Shown: positions 1 through 13,857, numbered from the stretch's first letter. The stretch: DNA of 64,000 bases from Ligula intestinalis (GCA_036362985.1 JAYGXS010000005.1:46030742-46094741); one strand, 5' to 3'. Numbers and translations: made by a program. The notes: a model not told the origin generated them from the sequence alone.

Positions 1-116
1 TCCGTCATCAGAGGTGTTAATTGTACCGCGCCTCACAGTATTTAAAGATAGTCAATAGGGTTTAATTAATGCAGAGGAGGGGGTTAATTGGTACAATTAC
101 CACCACTGATGACGGA
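1..116. repeat. Foldback / MITE-like element with about 29-bp inverted ends
   Basis: The first 29 bases and the reverse complement of 88-116 match closely: both arms read TCCGTCATCAG, then GGTG, then TAATTGTACC with a few substitutions. About 58 bp of unrelated sequence separates them. The arms make a strong hairpin typical of a small foldback or MITE-like repeat. The element touches the window edge, so its true outer boundary and any target duplication cannot be seen. Read on the strand leading inward, each arm contains CTGATGACGGA, which resembles the CTGATGA box seen in Penelope-like 3' ends elsewhere in this window. No coding capacity is supported. Confidence 0.6.
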
Positions 117-217
117 AGCCTGTACGATTTGAAAGGTCAGGACGATAAAACCATGGTTTCCGAGATCGACTTACCTTCTCATTTATGTCCGGGGACGCGC
201 ATCTTCGCTTCTATTAG

Positions 218-219
<2 letters not shown>

Positions 220-255
<36 letters not shown>
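220..255. repeat. (TA)n microsatellite
   Basis: An uninterrupted run of about 18 TA dinucleotides. It lies roughly 100 bp after the foldback element. No other function is apparent. Confidence 0.97.
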
Positions 256-258
<3 letters not shown>

Positions 259-260
259 AA

Positions 261-2878
261 CGTCCGCAACATGCCCTCACTTTCCTCTGTAAAGCTTTCA
301 ACAAAATATGTCCTAGCATTCTCTACCTATAGTTGTCTGCATCAATACATAAATTTGCAACGGAACCGGTAAAAATATCAGATGTTGCAAAATCTTACTT
401 TATATTCTGCCATCCTGTGGCTGTTTGGCAATTGTAAATAGCTATACAGTAATGGTAGATTCTGTAACCACTTTAGTCGTTACTACACTCCGGATCATGC
501 AAAAAGGGATGGGTGGTAATGAAAATATGCAAGATGCGTAGCATCACAGACAGGCAAAACATTCGTTAAAAGTTTAAAAAAGTATCTTTTAGAGCTGAGC
601 ATAACAAATAAATGGACATTCATATTTTAAAAAGTAAAGCACCTCTGAATAAATAAATTAAATTTGAGTAAAAAACGCAATGAAACAAGTGTGCTTATGC
701 TGTTTTATGAATTATACGAAGGATTACTTTCCACAGCTCTGAAAATATACATCATACCAGGTCTACCTATGTAATTTAAATCAAAGAATCTTATTTAATC
801 TTAACTTACCATTTTACAATTCAAAGAACTGTGGACCACCCTTTGTGCAATGTAGCTATTAGGTAGTTATGGCTGCCAGAGAACCGGAAAAGTGAATTCA
901 GGCATAAGTTTCTGTTACCTACTGCAAGTGTATGCTAAGCTTTCGAGTCCACTGGAAGCTCTTAGAATGAACGCTCACGCGATCGAAGTTAAACACGCTC
1001 ATTATTTTCTCGATAACATACCCTGGGAGACTGGCAATCAGATAACACTCGCATATTTGGAGTAGTGTTGATGCCCTTCTAGAACATTTGTGAACGCCAA
1101 GGCTGATGGAATATTGTGTCGGTAGCAGAGCTTAACGAGAATAATAAACTGTTAACCCAGTAACTGGAAAATTGCCCATAATAAGTGAAAGTGAAAGCTT
1201 AAGTTAGCAGAAAGGCAGCGTCATTTAAGGCAAACCACATCCGGGAAAAAGATGACCTGAAAAGTTCAAACTTGTTTCACAAATAGTGATAACCATTGCG
1301 ATAGAAAGTGGGGCTGAGTACTGCGTAAACGGAACTTAACGAAATTAAACATGCTAGGCCACCCCATTAATAATAGTAAAGTAGGCATAAAAGACAGCAT
1401 TTATTTAATTCAATTAATTTCGCGCCGACTTTGCAATTACATCCTGACCTTGCATGAGATATATAATGAATAAAACCACCATATCGCATTTCAAATTTTC
1501 ACAGAATGTCAATATATAACAGCAGTGGTCATAGTCCCCTATAAATAATGCTCAGATGAAGCACGCTATATTAAATCAGCTTAATGGAAGGAAAGTGAAA
1601 AGGGATGAAACTAAGTGCCCAAGTACCAGAGTGATTGGTCATTGACCTCATTGTCAGGCTGCTTGTATGGGTCAGATTTCTCCCGCCATATGCAGGCCAT
1701 TTCCAAGTAGCAAAGGTTGATAATTTTTGCGCCGCAAAACGTACTCGGAAAGCTGTTTCTAGGTAAACAGAATGACCACTGTCCAGCAGACAATTAATAA
1801 TTGGGGACCGTGGTTAGATATCTTACTTCTCAAAACCCCAGAAAGGCAACTGCTTCGCGGCCTTAGCAGACAGTGGCCTTTGGGTATGTCCTATTTGCTT
1901 GCATCCACAAGTGCCCGTGATATCATAAAAACCATATGAGGAGGAGTGCAAATGCAAAGCATATTTTGACTGCTTTAGCAGAAAGCTTTAACAAGATCTA
2001 AGGACTGCTGTGCTGTATGTCATTTGCATGGTTCAGCGGAGGCTTAGTTCAATTGACCGTGACATGTTATCACACACAATGGGTAATGATTATCTAACAT
2101 ACGTGTTTGAACTGACTGTTCTATTAATGCTGGCTGCAAACAATTGCTGTATTTTTGAATAAAGCGTGAAGGACAGTCACAGTTAAGCAGAGCTGCTTTG
2201 AATCCGGAAATATTTGCAGGTAGAGTCTTACTAGAACAAATCTTATTGGTTCTTTGAAATAGAGTATGTATCAGATTTATTTTTCATTTTATTGGCACAA
2301 AACTCGTATTTAAAGGTATTTCCATTATTTTATTGATGATTCTATCAACAACATACAATATGCAGCAGCTGTAAACTTAGTCAGTGTTACAACTTTTTCT
2401 ATGCGAATACGTGTGGATCTACTTTCACAGGATATCTAACATAATATCTTATAGATGCTAAAATTCCTGCAATGTCGTTAACGACATTTCACTTGTTTGT
2501 GTTTTTGTCTTCTTATTTTGACTTATGGAATGCGTTAACGGTTCATAAAACTTCTTTTTTAAGCCAACCACATTTTGAATCAATTTTTAATGACTTGCTA
2601 ACAAACTTTGAGCATATTTGGAGTCCTCCGGAAGTCCGAACTATTTTTTATGCTAGTTATTATTCCAGAACAAAGCCTATTGATTTTATGCATTGTGTTA
2701 TAAAACAACATTAAAAAAGGCAAGAAACGTTTTAAATACATCATTTCAAAAGGGGAAATTCAGATTCTAGGGCGATGACAATAAAATGAAAAGAGAACTT
2801 GAAATGCGCAATTTTCAAGAAACGGAAAAAAATGACGTTTTGATAATTTTTGCCACTCTAAGAATTGCGACTATTAAC
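261..2878. other. Unrecognised AT-rich stretch
   Basis: I see no gene or known repeat here. Open frames are short (60-80 codons), AT-biased and without recognisable motifs. Ordinary intergenic or intronic DNA is the simplest reading. Confidence 0.5.
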
Positions 2879-3292
2879 ATATAGACGTATTAATTTCATT
2901 TTAACAGATTTGGTTAATTAAGTTGACCCAAGCCCACCGAATGCCACGAGTATTTTTCACAATTGGGTCAACTAAATTAACTAACTCTGTCAAACCAACT
3001 GAATAATTAAGTCAACTTCGTAGTAATTCTGGTGGATTCTTGATTATTGCTTTGGAAATACTGCTTGGGCAGTCAACTTGCTGTCCCGTATTGGTGGATT
3101 CCATATGAGCGGCAAAGTTGGGCGGGTAATATCGATCCAAGTGTGAGTAAACTCACGATGTCAAGCGCGAAATTCGCAACTCAAGTTGGTAGACCGTTGG
3201 CTTGTGTAAAAAGCCCCCCTTCTATGCGGGTTCGAATCCCGCCAAATGCTGCGAGTTATATCTCAATTAGGTCAACTAATATATAGACGTAT
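2879..3292. mobile_element. Insertion flanked by 12-bp direct repeat, with tRNA-like core
   Basis: The 12-mer ATATAGACGTAT occurs perfectly at 2879-2890 and again at 3281-3292. This is what a target-site duplication around an inserted element of about 390 bp looks like. Inside, the motif GTCAACT occurs four times on the plus strand (near 2968, 3013, 3069 and 3271) and once inverted near 2932. 2915-2940 and 2960-2985 form a hairpin of about 20 bp. A tRNA-Tyr-like sequence lies at about 3170-3252, near the right end. This may be a tRNA-derived short element or a composite foldback element. The 12-bp repeat is seen directly; the element class is inferred. Confidence 0.5.
3170..3252 (+). pseudogene. 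tRNA-Tyr(GTA)-like sequence, degenerate
   Basis: An anticodon arm is formed by GGCTT at 3199-3203 and AAGCC at 3211-3215, a perfect 5-bp stem. Its 7-nt loop GTGTAAA places GTA at 3206-3208, the tyrosine anticodon, after the expected T33. A perfect T arm follows: GCGGG (3226-3230), loop TTCGAAT, CCCGC (3238-3242). A box-A-like AGTTGGTAGAC lies at 3184-3194. The acceptor stem and D stem do not pair well and the variable region is about 10 nt. I read this as a decayed tRNA or a tRNA-derived SINE head rather than a working gene. It sits inside the segment flanked by the 12-bp direct repeat. Confidence 0.6.
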
Positions 3293-3299
3293 ATGTAAC

Positions 3300-6200
3300 G
3301 GCGGAGATGAATTGCTACGAAACGTTCTTTTTAATTTCGAAAATAGTTCTTTAATAATATAATGGTTGTTAATGCATGCGAAAATTCGTTAATGAAGACG
3401 AGCAGGCTTTGACAAATCTTCTTATATATTTGATTTTTCCTCGATTAATTTGCAACGAATGTGGCCTAAAATTTTAAAACTGCAGTGAGAAATGCGCAAG
3501 TATAACACTAAAATTAAGTTCGTAAACTTTTAGAAGATAGGCTATTTTATAGTAGGTTGCCAATCTCATAAAATGCCGTGGTATAAACAAGAACAAGCAT
3601 GCTGAGCAAAATTACCTTACGCATCGTCGTCTCAAGTTTTAAAGCAGCAAAGTAGGTACAATAGGTAAAAATTTAGGTTAGTTGATTAATAGCCACTTAG
3701 TAGCATGGAAACCGTTAATTCTCACTAACATCGCGAAACTGAGATTATTTCTGTATTAAAGACCACTGATATAATATCAAAAATTAACGTGCTTGCGGCA
3801 GAGAAGTGCACAAAGAGCAAACCATTTATGCGCTTTTACACCACCCATTAACATTGAAAATATCATTAAATCTGTCAGAGTTAGGAATAGCCGAGTTATC
3901 TACAGCGGTAAATTAAATGTTATTATTCAACACAAAAACACGGTTTCATGGTATGGAAACATTTTCTTTGTACTATGCAAAGTTGGTTTGATAACTGTGA
4001 AAGTGATTTTCGATAGAAATCATCTCCAGGCAATTGACAAAAATAAAACTATAGCGGAGGCTGGCTCTTTACTAAATAATTACATTCCGGTTGTACATTT
4101 TATCAATTTCATATCAGCTCGTGTACACTGAGAGAAATTATCTTTCGTGAACTTGCTTTGTAATTATTTTAAGAGTATAATAACGCCGAGTTTGGGATAC
4201 ACCTTGAAATGCTGCGCAATGCTTTAAGATTTTCAACCTTTTTTATGCACTGTACACAAATACTGATTTTGTTCCATATGTAAACAAAAATACTTAAATA
4301 TGATACTTCTAATGAGCACTTTAAGCCGTCTGTTCGATACATGGTTTAAGAATCACACAAATGTGCAAAATTAGCGAAAAAAAATTAACGCCCACAAAAA
4401 AACGTAACAAACGAAAACGCTAAAAAATAATTAAATAGTTTTATAAAAAATTCACTTTGTAAAAGCGCTTTAATTTATATATTTTGGCGTCTATTATATG
4501 TGTAGTCTACCATTTTGAAGAGTTAGTCAATTGATGTACATCCCAAGTTCTTCACTCATTTCTTTGTATATAGCGCAAGAGTTGGTAGCATATTTCGTAA
4601 CTTAAGGTTCCGATCTCACATGAGAAGCAGGCCAGCGTGGCAGAATATTAACAAAGACTTTGAAAAAAGTGATGGTATTCCGTTTTGTTTTAAATGTTGC
4701 TTATTCAATGATTCTGTTCGATACAGGAAAAATGTTTGTAGGTCATTCGCATACAGCGTAAAAGCAAATTTGGATGGCATTTTAAGACATTTTGTTTTTT
4801 TATGCTTGATTACGGCCACTACTTGCGGCGTAGTAAAACAACCTGAGGTCCCATAATTTTTTATATTTGGCATAAAAGTTAATAGTTTTTTAAAACGGAT
4901 TTTTTTGACTGACTTCACTTTTTTTTCTCAATACTAATACGCCATTGCAAACGTGCACTTACGTCAATTTCATGAACGCCAAACAAAGTATTACTGTCTA
5001 CGAACACAGCTCATTCAGAAGTTCTGCATCGATAATAATTTTCACTTAAAGGGCAGCACGCACAAACAAGATGTTTTGCTTCACAGTGTTAAGTAGCTTA
5101 GAAAATGTCTTGTTCATCAAGAAACATTGGATTTGGTCCAAATCTGCCAACATTTGCTTTCAGTTTACTGATCTGAACTCTTTTATGGTTAGCATAATTT
5201 GGCACCTCAAGTCGAGTCAATGAACAAAATAAGCAACCTCAAATGTGTGCACATTTTTTTATCTACGCAATCAACAGTATATTTACAGAGTTGTCCAAAA
5301 ACAAGATAAACGTCTTCATTTTCAACATTTTCTGTGAAACAATGTTAAAATATAGAGCCAAAAGCAGGCTTTTTGGTACGGCCACTCCGTATATTTCACT
5401 TAATCTGACTAGGCATTTTTGTGAAATATAGACAAATTGATTTTTCTTCATACGCCAACTACTTGTGCTTTTTTATTCACTCAGTCCCATGTGTGAATAT
5501 CTTTTCTCTTCAGTTAGAAATGAAGACCATTAAGATACACCACATTTGCACATTTTTGAAACGTTTTGCTAACATGAAAATGACTAGTGATAAGAAATGT
5601 ACTGTACAATTAGTTTAGAAAATTTTCAATTAAAAAAAGGCGTTGGGAAGGCTTACTGTCCTCATATTTATACTGATAAATATCAACCTCGCGAATTTTT
5701 TAAATCTGATTAATAACTCTAATATCTTATTTAAAACAAGGGATGCTGCTCGAGAAATTTGTATTGAAGTGGTTTTAATTTTGCTAAGAAATGTGTCTGC
5801 CATAACTATTTATGATTTCTGATATGCGAGGCCACTAAAAGCATGGACATAAATGCAGTCATTATGGCTTCCATTAAATCCTCGACTAAAACCTGGCTGC
5901 CTATAAAGTAATCGTAAGCCATTTTCAAACCAGCCTTCGTGAAAACCATTCCCGCGGTACGAGATAAGATAAGGCACGAATGTGGTAAAAAAGATCAAAG
6001 TACAAACATGATTAAGTACTAAATTCCGAATCAGGCATAAGAGTAGTAGCTAATTATTTATGTGGAACGATGTGCCGTTGATAACAAACCGCGCTTCACT
6101 ACTACATTTATTGGCTAGAGTGCGGCGTACATATATTTCCCTTATGCGGAATTACTTAGCTACTATTGCAATATTCAACTCTGAACAGTCCTAGTTGCTT

Positions 6201-9200
6201 TTTTAAAACAAATACAACAACTTAAAATGATGCCTAGGAGGTTTGTAAAGATTTTTTAGCTAGACCAAAAAATCAATCCACACTCATCAAGCTCTCTTGT
6301 AAACGTCGCTCAAACGCTTAGGTTAAAAAAATCTATAAACAAAAACCGTGTATTTAGGGTTGTTTGATAATTATACGCTGCAGATGATCGATATATCATC
6401 GCAAAGTATGTCTTGCAGTGAATTCCGTACCAAATCAACTAGGGTTTTTTCATAAGTTTGAGACAAATTTTTTAATTCCACAAATTCTAACTACGGTTGC
6501 TTTGTTAAACATTGATGGACATTTTAAAATTTTTAAAGTTCCTCTGAGATTGCTTTTCCTAATATGTGCAAGGTGATAAACTGATCGACGTGCAATGTCT
6601 TATGAAAATCAATGTTTCAAACAATGGACGTTAAGAAGAGTTTTCTTTGATAAAAAGTATTTTGAAATTCTCCAGAGTTAAAAAAAACAATAAGCTGATT
6701 GAATTTGATTTGCAGAATTTATTTCTGCAAAATATATTTGAGACAAAGATAGTTATCAGAATGTGCTGGTATCCTAAACATTAACCACGGCACATGTCTG
6801 CGTAAGAATGAGACCAAATCAGGTGCATACTGCGAAAGGAATATCCGCAGACAATCACTGCACAAAGAGTTAACACAAAACGCTATGATGAAATGAAAAA
6901 AAAAACAAGAGCTTATAGGAAAAGGTGTTATTTAATTATTGCGGTTGGCAATTATCAAGGAGAGATGAAGCTATCGACATGAGGTAAATTACGGCGGATT
7001 GTTGTGGGTAGCCAGGTTTAAGCCAAACTGTTTTTAAGGCAATTTCCCTAGTAACTGATTCGATCGAAAATGAAATATATCGCGTTCGTTAGAAGAGGGC
7101 TAAAACAGTATTGCGCTTCTGATGTAAGCAGAAAAAGCACGTAAAATGTAAGCTTTTACCTTAATATGGTTCATTGTGTAAAAAAACATTCGCTCAAGTT
7201 GACTAGCTTGTTACCTGAACAAAGCACTTCCAGGAATTGCGGCTAACAGCAACGCGCGTTTTTCTGTTTTAAAATCAATCTGCCGGTATCGGATATTTGT
7301 GACAGTAAGTATCCCTTGTCTGCTCCATGGTAAGTACTCGCAAACATCGCGCTCAGTTTATCTTCTGTGTGAAGGTCTAGCTATTTTACCCTTTTCATTA
7401 TCCCACAAAGACGCGTAAGAAGAATCGAGAAGTTCATTGGTCAAAATATAGTTGGACTGAGGCTGAAGAAACACTCTTAGTTCCCTCATGATAATCATGC
7501 TGTGGCTGTTCATTCTGGCCGTGACTAATTCTGCCCTGATGCCTGTCTGTCACCAAAGCGCTGCAAGGCGCCGTCAAAACGCTGATCTGCCTAATCGCTG
7601 CTGATAAGGGTTGACCTTACCGAGATTAACTGCGTGATATTTGCTCCCTTTGCGGTCATCGTACTTGTTGGCAAATCAGCTGGTTTACTGGCCTGTCCAC
7701 CACCAGCCGACGTAATGATCAACTGTTGATGACTAGGTGAGATGGTTAACCACGGTGGTCAGGGAGTTCAGGGCCGGCTTCATTCCTTATTTGTTAACTC
7801 CAAATGTCTGCAACGCATTAGTCTGCTTGATTTAAAGCATTTATATGTTTTTGGCAAGTAACAGTATAGCAAGTCCTGCACGCAACTTTCATGAAGAAGT
7901 TAAACTTGATAGGTTAGAACAGATTTGGATAGGCTTTTTGATCAAATGAGTCGATTTGATAATTTGAAATGCCTTAATTTCAAAATTTGCTCTCTTGCCT
8001 AATGTTATGGAGCGAAAGAGGCACTACTTTTGGCTTAATTATGAGCAAGCTTATATTGAAGAAATTTCCAATGTTATAAGGTACGACAAAAACAAAGTTT
8101 TTATTAATATGCACCTAGTTACGGAAGATTTCCAGAATAGGTAAAAATGGAGACAAAAATATCCATTCTAGAACTCGAAAATTTTGTTAGAACTTGCTCA
8201 AATGGATGTGAAGCCACATTTTAGGAATCGCATTTATTTTCAGAAGCAAATAACAATTTTATTTTTTAAGTTATTTTTTGCTTTTCTGCTAAGCTGTGTG
8301 TCATAAAACGAAGTTATACGTTTGTATGAGAAATTTTTTACTCCGCTGATAACTATGAACGCGTATAGCAAGTTTGAATTGAAGAAAGCGGCTTCCACCC
8401 GAAGCCTGCTTCGGTCATCTCGACTTCGGTCTTGTCAACGGTTTGTGCGGTGGAGTGTTAGAGTGAGGTAGACAGTTGCATGTGTATTTCACTTTAATTT
8501 CGGACTAAGCTCCATTACCATCTCTGCTCCTGAGTAAATGGTAAAATTCATCGAAACAGATGGTCGTACTACACACATCTCAATTAATAGTTGATCGATT
8601 ATCAACAGTGTTGTTAATTTGTGGAAAATGATCTGATGCCTTATTTCCTTAACTGTCTTTCAGCGTGCAATGAAAAGCCTACTTTGTAGTTTTTAGCATT
8701 TTTGAGATTCGCTCCAGGATATGCTTGCGTTTATGTAACTGCTAGTTTTTGTATTATCTCAGTTGCTGAGAAAAAAAGGTAAAAATATCTATCTAAAATG
8801 CAACGTTTACTAAATCTCTCACTCATCTGCTTTATAATTTCTTAAATAAAAACTTTACCTTCATTCTTATGGTATTCACTAAGCAATACATAAAGAGGCT
8901 TTTAGTGAAAAACCACCCAAACGTTACGGCAATCGCACCATGCAAATACTGTCCTGTGAGCATTTTTGAGTTAAGCAGATAACTACTACTTGCTAGTAGA
9001 AGTTACTCCGCGTTAAAATGAAAAAAAATTGAGCTCTTTTTCCCAATACCCTGGTTCCAAACTCTGATATAAAATGCAAAACACAGAGTAGGAGCATTTC
9101 TTAATCGGATTAGGAATGAAAAATTTAATATAAATGCGCAATTTTGTAAGAATGTCTGTTGCGGGGCTCGGTGGCTACTCTCAATATTTTAAGGGGTAAT

Positions 9201-10350
9201 GATCAAATAGACCAGCATTGCCTGCTGTTTGTTGATAGTTAATAAAGCCACGTGTTATATTCCGCTCAGACAAACGAATTTATAGGAAGCATCATTCGTA
9301 TGGAGCTTCCTTTTCAGTTACCTACTAGAACAGTCCGTTGGTGGTTTGTTAAAAAACGGCCCTGCATAAAGGGCATATTAAATTTTATGAAGTGTGTTGA
9401 CACCGAGACTCCTCTGAAGGCTAAGAAACTGCCAAGGATAAACAGAAGTCATCGTTGACCATGCAAAATTCATGACTACATTTGGCTTGGCACTAAAGCA
9501 TATATTTGAAAATACTTTTGCGATTAACTGAGTTCATTCAATTATGCAAAAGCTTTTACGTTAGGTAATTCACCGTTTTAATTAGGTTTATTAAGAAAAA
9601 TAAACATTAATTTTCGCGAAAATTAGAGTAGTCTCATATCGAAGGAATTTTTTACGGTTTTACCTATGCCAGAAGCAAAAATTTTAAAAATGTGCATTAA
9701 ACTATGAAAAACTTCAAAATAAGTGAAATAGGTATGGAAAATATCCTTGCCAGAACAGAAAAATGTCGTCCGAATTTGTTTAGATGGAAGTGAGTTCAGG
9801 TTGAAGGAATCGCATTTATTTTCAGAAACATGGAACAATTTCTCGTTTAAATATGTTTTCTGCTATTCGATAAATTTTTTTCAACAAAATGCAGTTATAA
9901 ATTGGGATGACAAAGTTGTTTTACCGCAGCGATAACTATCAGTATAATCTTGATATAGAAACGGGAAGGCGTGATAAATGTCTATTTTGGTGTAAGGCTG
10001 TGCCTTTTGGATTTCAAATTATCATTTATGTGAAGCTGATTTTGTCCGTTTACGAAAAATAGCAGCCTAAAAGCTGGCGCTAGTATTTTTGATGTAAGCA
10101 ATGCCACTGTATCCCGAATTATTAATTATACATCAGTGCCTAGTAGGAAGAATCCTGGGCAAAGTAGTGTACAGCAAAATAGGTTGACGATTTTATTCGT
10201 CGACCGTTAAAAGTATACTATTATATGCCCATTACCGCTATTCACAGGGAACATTTGTCAATGTTCTCCCAGGCCCCTGTTAGGAAAAGAACGCGGAAAT
10301 TTGGCCTTTATCAGCGGATGGTTATTATTAAGCCATTTTTAAGTAAGAGA
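3300..10350. other. Unrecognised AT-rich stretch
   Basis: No convincing gene, RNA or known transposon was found across these 7 kb. A slightly GC-richer patch at about 7400-7780 could be an old repeat, but I could not match it to a family in any frame. Short open frames here lack recognisable domains. Confidence 0.45.
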
Positions 10351-10361
10351 CATATTGAGGA

Positions 10362-10943
10362 ATGTTGATTATATGCACAGGAATACATTTATCACAGAAT
10401 TTTCTTTGGAAAAGCATTTCCTTCTTTAATGAAGAACTGTTCGTAGGCAACACCACAAATGCGGCACATAAGGTCATATTTTTGGTAACCCACCAATTTG
10501 GTGGTCGACGAAAGATAAAATTAACAGTTTCGTTTATGCCAACATTGTGAGAGATGTATTTGGTTATAATGACATTCACAGGCGTCGAATGGACTCTATT
10601 ATACTACAAGAAAATGCCACTGCTAAGCGATCAAAGGAGGTATGGTTATACTTTACCTTATGAATATAATCTAACTTTTCAAGACTGCAGCCAGCATTCA
10701 AGATGCGGCATGCGAACCAATTTCATCCCACCCAATAGTCCTGACCTCAATCCAATTAAAAATATATGCACCTTAACCAAGCAAAACTGGCACAAGCCTT
10801 CGACATACCTTTTACTGGAAAATAAATTGGCATTCGTTTTTGATAATTATATAGATCTAACAACAATTGTCAACACATTCATATCTATGTCCTCCCGAAT
10901 TACAGCTGCTATTCACGCAAAAGAAGATTCAAAAAAATATTAG
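10362..10943 (+). pseudogene. Tc1/mariner transposase C-terminal relic
   Basis: The frame open from 10554 to 10943 (129 codons) contains PPNSPDLNPIKNI, the hallmark SPDLNPIEN motif around the third acidic residue of the Tc1/mariner DDE/D triad. It ends with SSRITAAIHAKEDSKKY, matching the usual 'R..A.I.AKGG..KY' C-terminus of these transposases. The catalytic acidic residue of PIEN is lysine here (PIKN), so the protein would be inactive. Upstream 10362-10550 carries weak transposase-like text in other frames (WKSISFFNEELF, comparable to the W..V.FSDES block), so the copy is frameshifted and lacks its N-terminal DNA-binding region. Terminal inverted repeats were not recognised. This is a fossil cut-and-paste element, not a gene. 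Confidence 0.75.
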
Positions 10944-10949
10944 TATGTT

Positions 10950-13850
10950 ACCAAACAATAACATTTCCTCATCTTGTCATATCATCCTATTTTCTCACAC
11001 TTTTGTCACTTATATAACGAATTTTTATCCCTGACCTGAAAGACTGCCCTTTTTTGGATTTGAAAATTTTTGGTAAAATATATTAGTTCTTTGATAATAA
11101 ATGATACTCCATGTATCGAAATATGCCTCAATTAAGGATTATTTTTTCCTTCCCCGCAGTAAAGCTTTCGGGTCCATTAGGTAAATGAATTGCGAGCTAC
11201 AACATTTTTCATGCAGATTTGACGTTAATGCATGATCAACGGCGACTGCGGTACGCACATTGGAGCAGTATATAAGTATTTTTTGCGAAATTTTTTTATT
11301 TGGAATATTGCAACATGCTGTGTAGCAACTGCCTGCAAGTATTGGCTTAGCCCCAGCAGGCCTTATCTGATCAACATATAGCTATTAGCTAGTGCATTTA
11401 TCCAGTTTCGTGCCTGAAAAATCACCGACTCGGTAAGTGGATTAGCGCCTGGAAATGGAAACTGAAATGCAGACTTAGTACATAAGCTTCACTAGAAACG
11501 CACTAACACATTCCAAGGTATCACTGTGCCCTTAAAGCCGTAGCATTGAAGGCTCAGAACAAGGCCGTCTCCTGGTATACTGATAATCGAGTTGCAATGC
11601 CTTTATCGGAAGTGAGTGTCTATGGCCATCGCATCTCGCGGGACCCTAGCTAGATGTAGTGGAATGCATGGACACTCTGCCCTTGAGTCTTTTTGGTACC
11701 AGATTCAGGAGGAAGCGGTAGAGTCAGTGCAAGCGTCTTAACACCATAAAAGAACACACGCAAAAGTTGCTGTCTTGTGTCACCATGATGCAGGACACAC
11801 ATATCGGAACTTTTTAAATCGTCGTCTAAACTTCCTTGCATATATTTTACTGTTTTTAGTGTAGAAGTTTTATTATGTAATTTTAGACCTAGAACAATCA
11901 TAATCCTAAGCAAGTGTTAAGGCAGGCATCCTGTTAGCAATAAAATATCTAATATATGCTGTCAAAAAAAGGCTGACTACTGACAGAAAGACTAATTCGC
12001 TAAGGGCTCCTTACAGGTTACATCGAAGTCTACTATAATAAAATTAACTACTTTTCTTTGAAGTTTATAAAGCAGTTTAGTTTAGTTAAGTGTTTAGTGG
12101 AGCAGTTTCAGTTAAACTTTAATTGATCTATTTTTTAGTGTTAGTTGTTTTATTTAGCTATTTCATGGTAGACTACGGTGTTGCTTAAAAAAGACCCTTA
12201 TTACCAATCGTTTTTAAATATTATACCGTGGCATATGAAGAAACCCTTCGAAGTTTGGGCGGTAGAATTCTAATAGTGATGTTTAAAAAACACCTATAAT
12301 ATTACAAAGAATGATCATAAAAAAGCAAATATTTAAATCTCTGGATAATAACCCCCAATGTTTTGAAGATATGAGTTTGACAATGAGATAATTTATCGGA
12401 AAACTGGAAATTGACATTTTACCAAAAGGCAGTCTTCAAAATCAAACAGCTTACATTCAAAACTTAGGGTGTATACAATAATAAAACTCAGTTAAACAAA
12501 TACTTTTCCAAAATCTTTAATATTTTATACTAGTTTTTTTTCCCAAAGCATCATGCAAATAGCCATTGAGTAGACCCTGTGTACTCCAAAAAGCATCATA
12601 ATAAACGCCAAAATAGGCACCTTATTTTTGCGTTGTTCACTTCCGGTGACTGCAATTTTAACTTCAATCAAAACATATGCTTCACCTTAGTCTATTTTCT
12701 ACCGTTGGCTTGCCTTCCACTTACGGTAAACTGGAAGGTAACAAGATACTGTTAAAATGAGCAGAAACTGGCTAAAGTATTATAACTGCGTGGAATTATC
12801 TAAATCAGAATCTACTTTTGAGTTAACTAAATTAAAACAACCACCTTTAAAAAATCCCAACGTTTATTACCATATTTATAAGGTGACAAAGCTAATAATA
12901 AGATGGAAACGGCCTGAACATATTGTATTTAAACTGCAAAAACTGCGACTTAAACCTTTTTAGCAAGGAAAAGCAACGGGTTAATGTTAGTGATATGTGA
13001 CTGTATTCGGCCACCGTATATAAAGGGTGACTGCATAAAAATCGCAAAAGTGCAGAAATGCGCTGCGCTATAAAAATAAATTTTATATTGGAGTTCTCAT
13101 TTCTGTGTTACTGAATCTAGAAGCGAAGGCATAGTCAGTGTTCAATATATGCTAATTGACAAATATTTGTCAAGTTAAACGTACACAATATTGAAAAACT
13201 GTCCAATTGCATCGGCAAACGTCCGTTTACGAAAAAAACTAACAGAGAAGCATACAAAATAATGTGTTTGGCAAGAAGAACCAACTAATTTTGGATAGCA
13301 AAAAAATTTGCGCATTCATTTTAAATGATAGCCCTTTGTGTTATCATGATAAAGCATGCCTAAAGAAAGAAGTAAATCAATAAAATAAGATCGATCATTA
13401 TTTAAAATGAAAAAAACAATTTTTTGGAAACCATTTCGGTAAACCCCTCATGAATTCCTCCAAAAAAATCTGGCATAGTACATTACTTAACATGTAGTCA
13501 AAACCTTAAAGTTTTAACATCATATAAAGAAATATGGGTTAAGACGTCGCGCGTTTGTTAATTTTTCCACACGAGATTTCGGAGACCTTCAATTCTTTTT
13601 ATGAAGAACGATCTTAAAGAACAAGTATTTTAAAACTGCACATATTGATAAACCGGACAGTGGCTAGAATCAGAATCTTATTTTCATGTTTAATTATACG
13701 CATAGAATTATATGCAAATAATAAGATATTCTCTTCCCCCGCACGGTCTCCAACTGAGGTCACAATTTTCAATTCCTGGACCAAAATAGTTTTTTCCAAT
13801 GCATGCGAACATGGGAGCATCAGGAAGTTATTGAGAATAAGAAGAGTCGA
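10950..13850. other. Unrecognised AT-rich stretch
   Basis: No gene was recognised. Around 12040-12170 the plus strand is rich in TTTAGTT-like runs. On the minus strand this resembles the AAATAAACT-type tail seen after the LINE copies, so an old LINE 3' tail is possible but unproven. The short open frames at 12757-12963 and 13614-13878 have no recognisable motif. Confidence 0.4.
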
Positions 13851-13857
13851 GCGCTGG

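Noticed and set aside
105..155. Possible hammerhead ribozyme starting at CTGATGACGG
   Set aside because: A GAAA box is present, but stems I and II do not pair convincingly.
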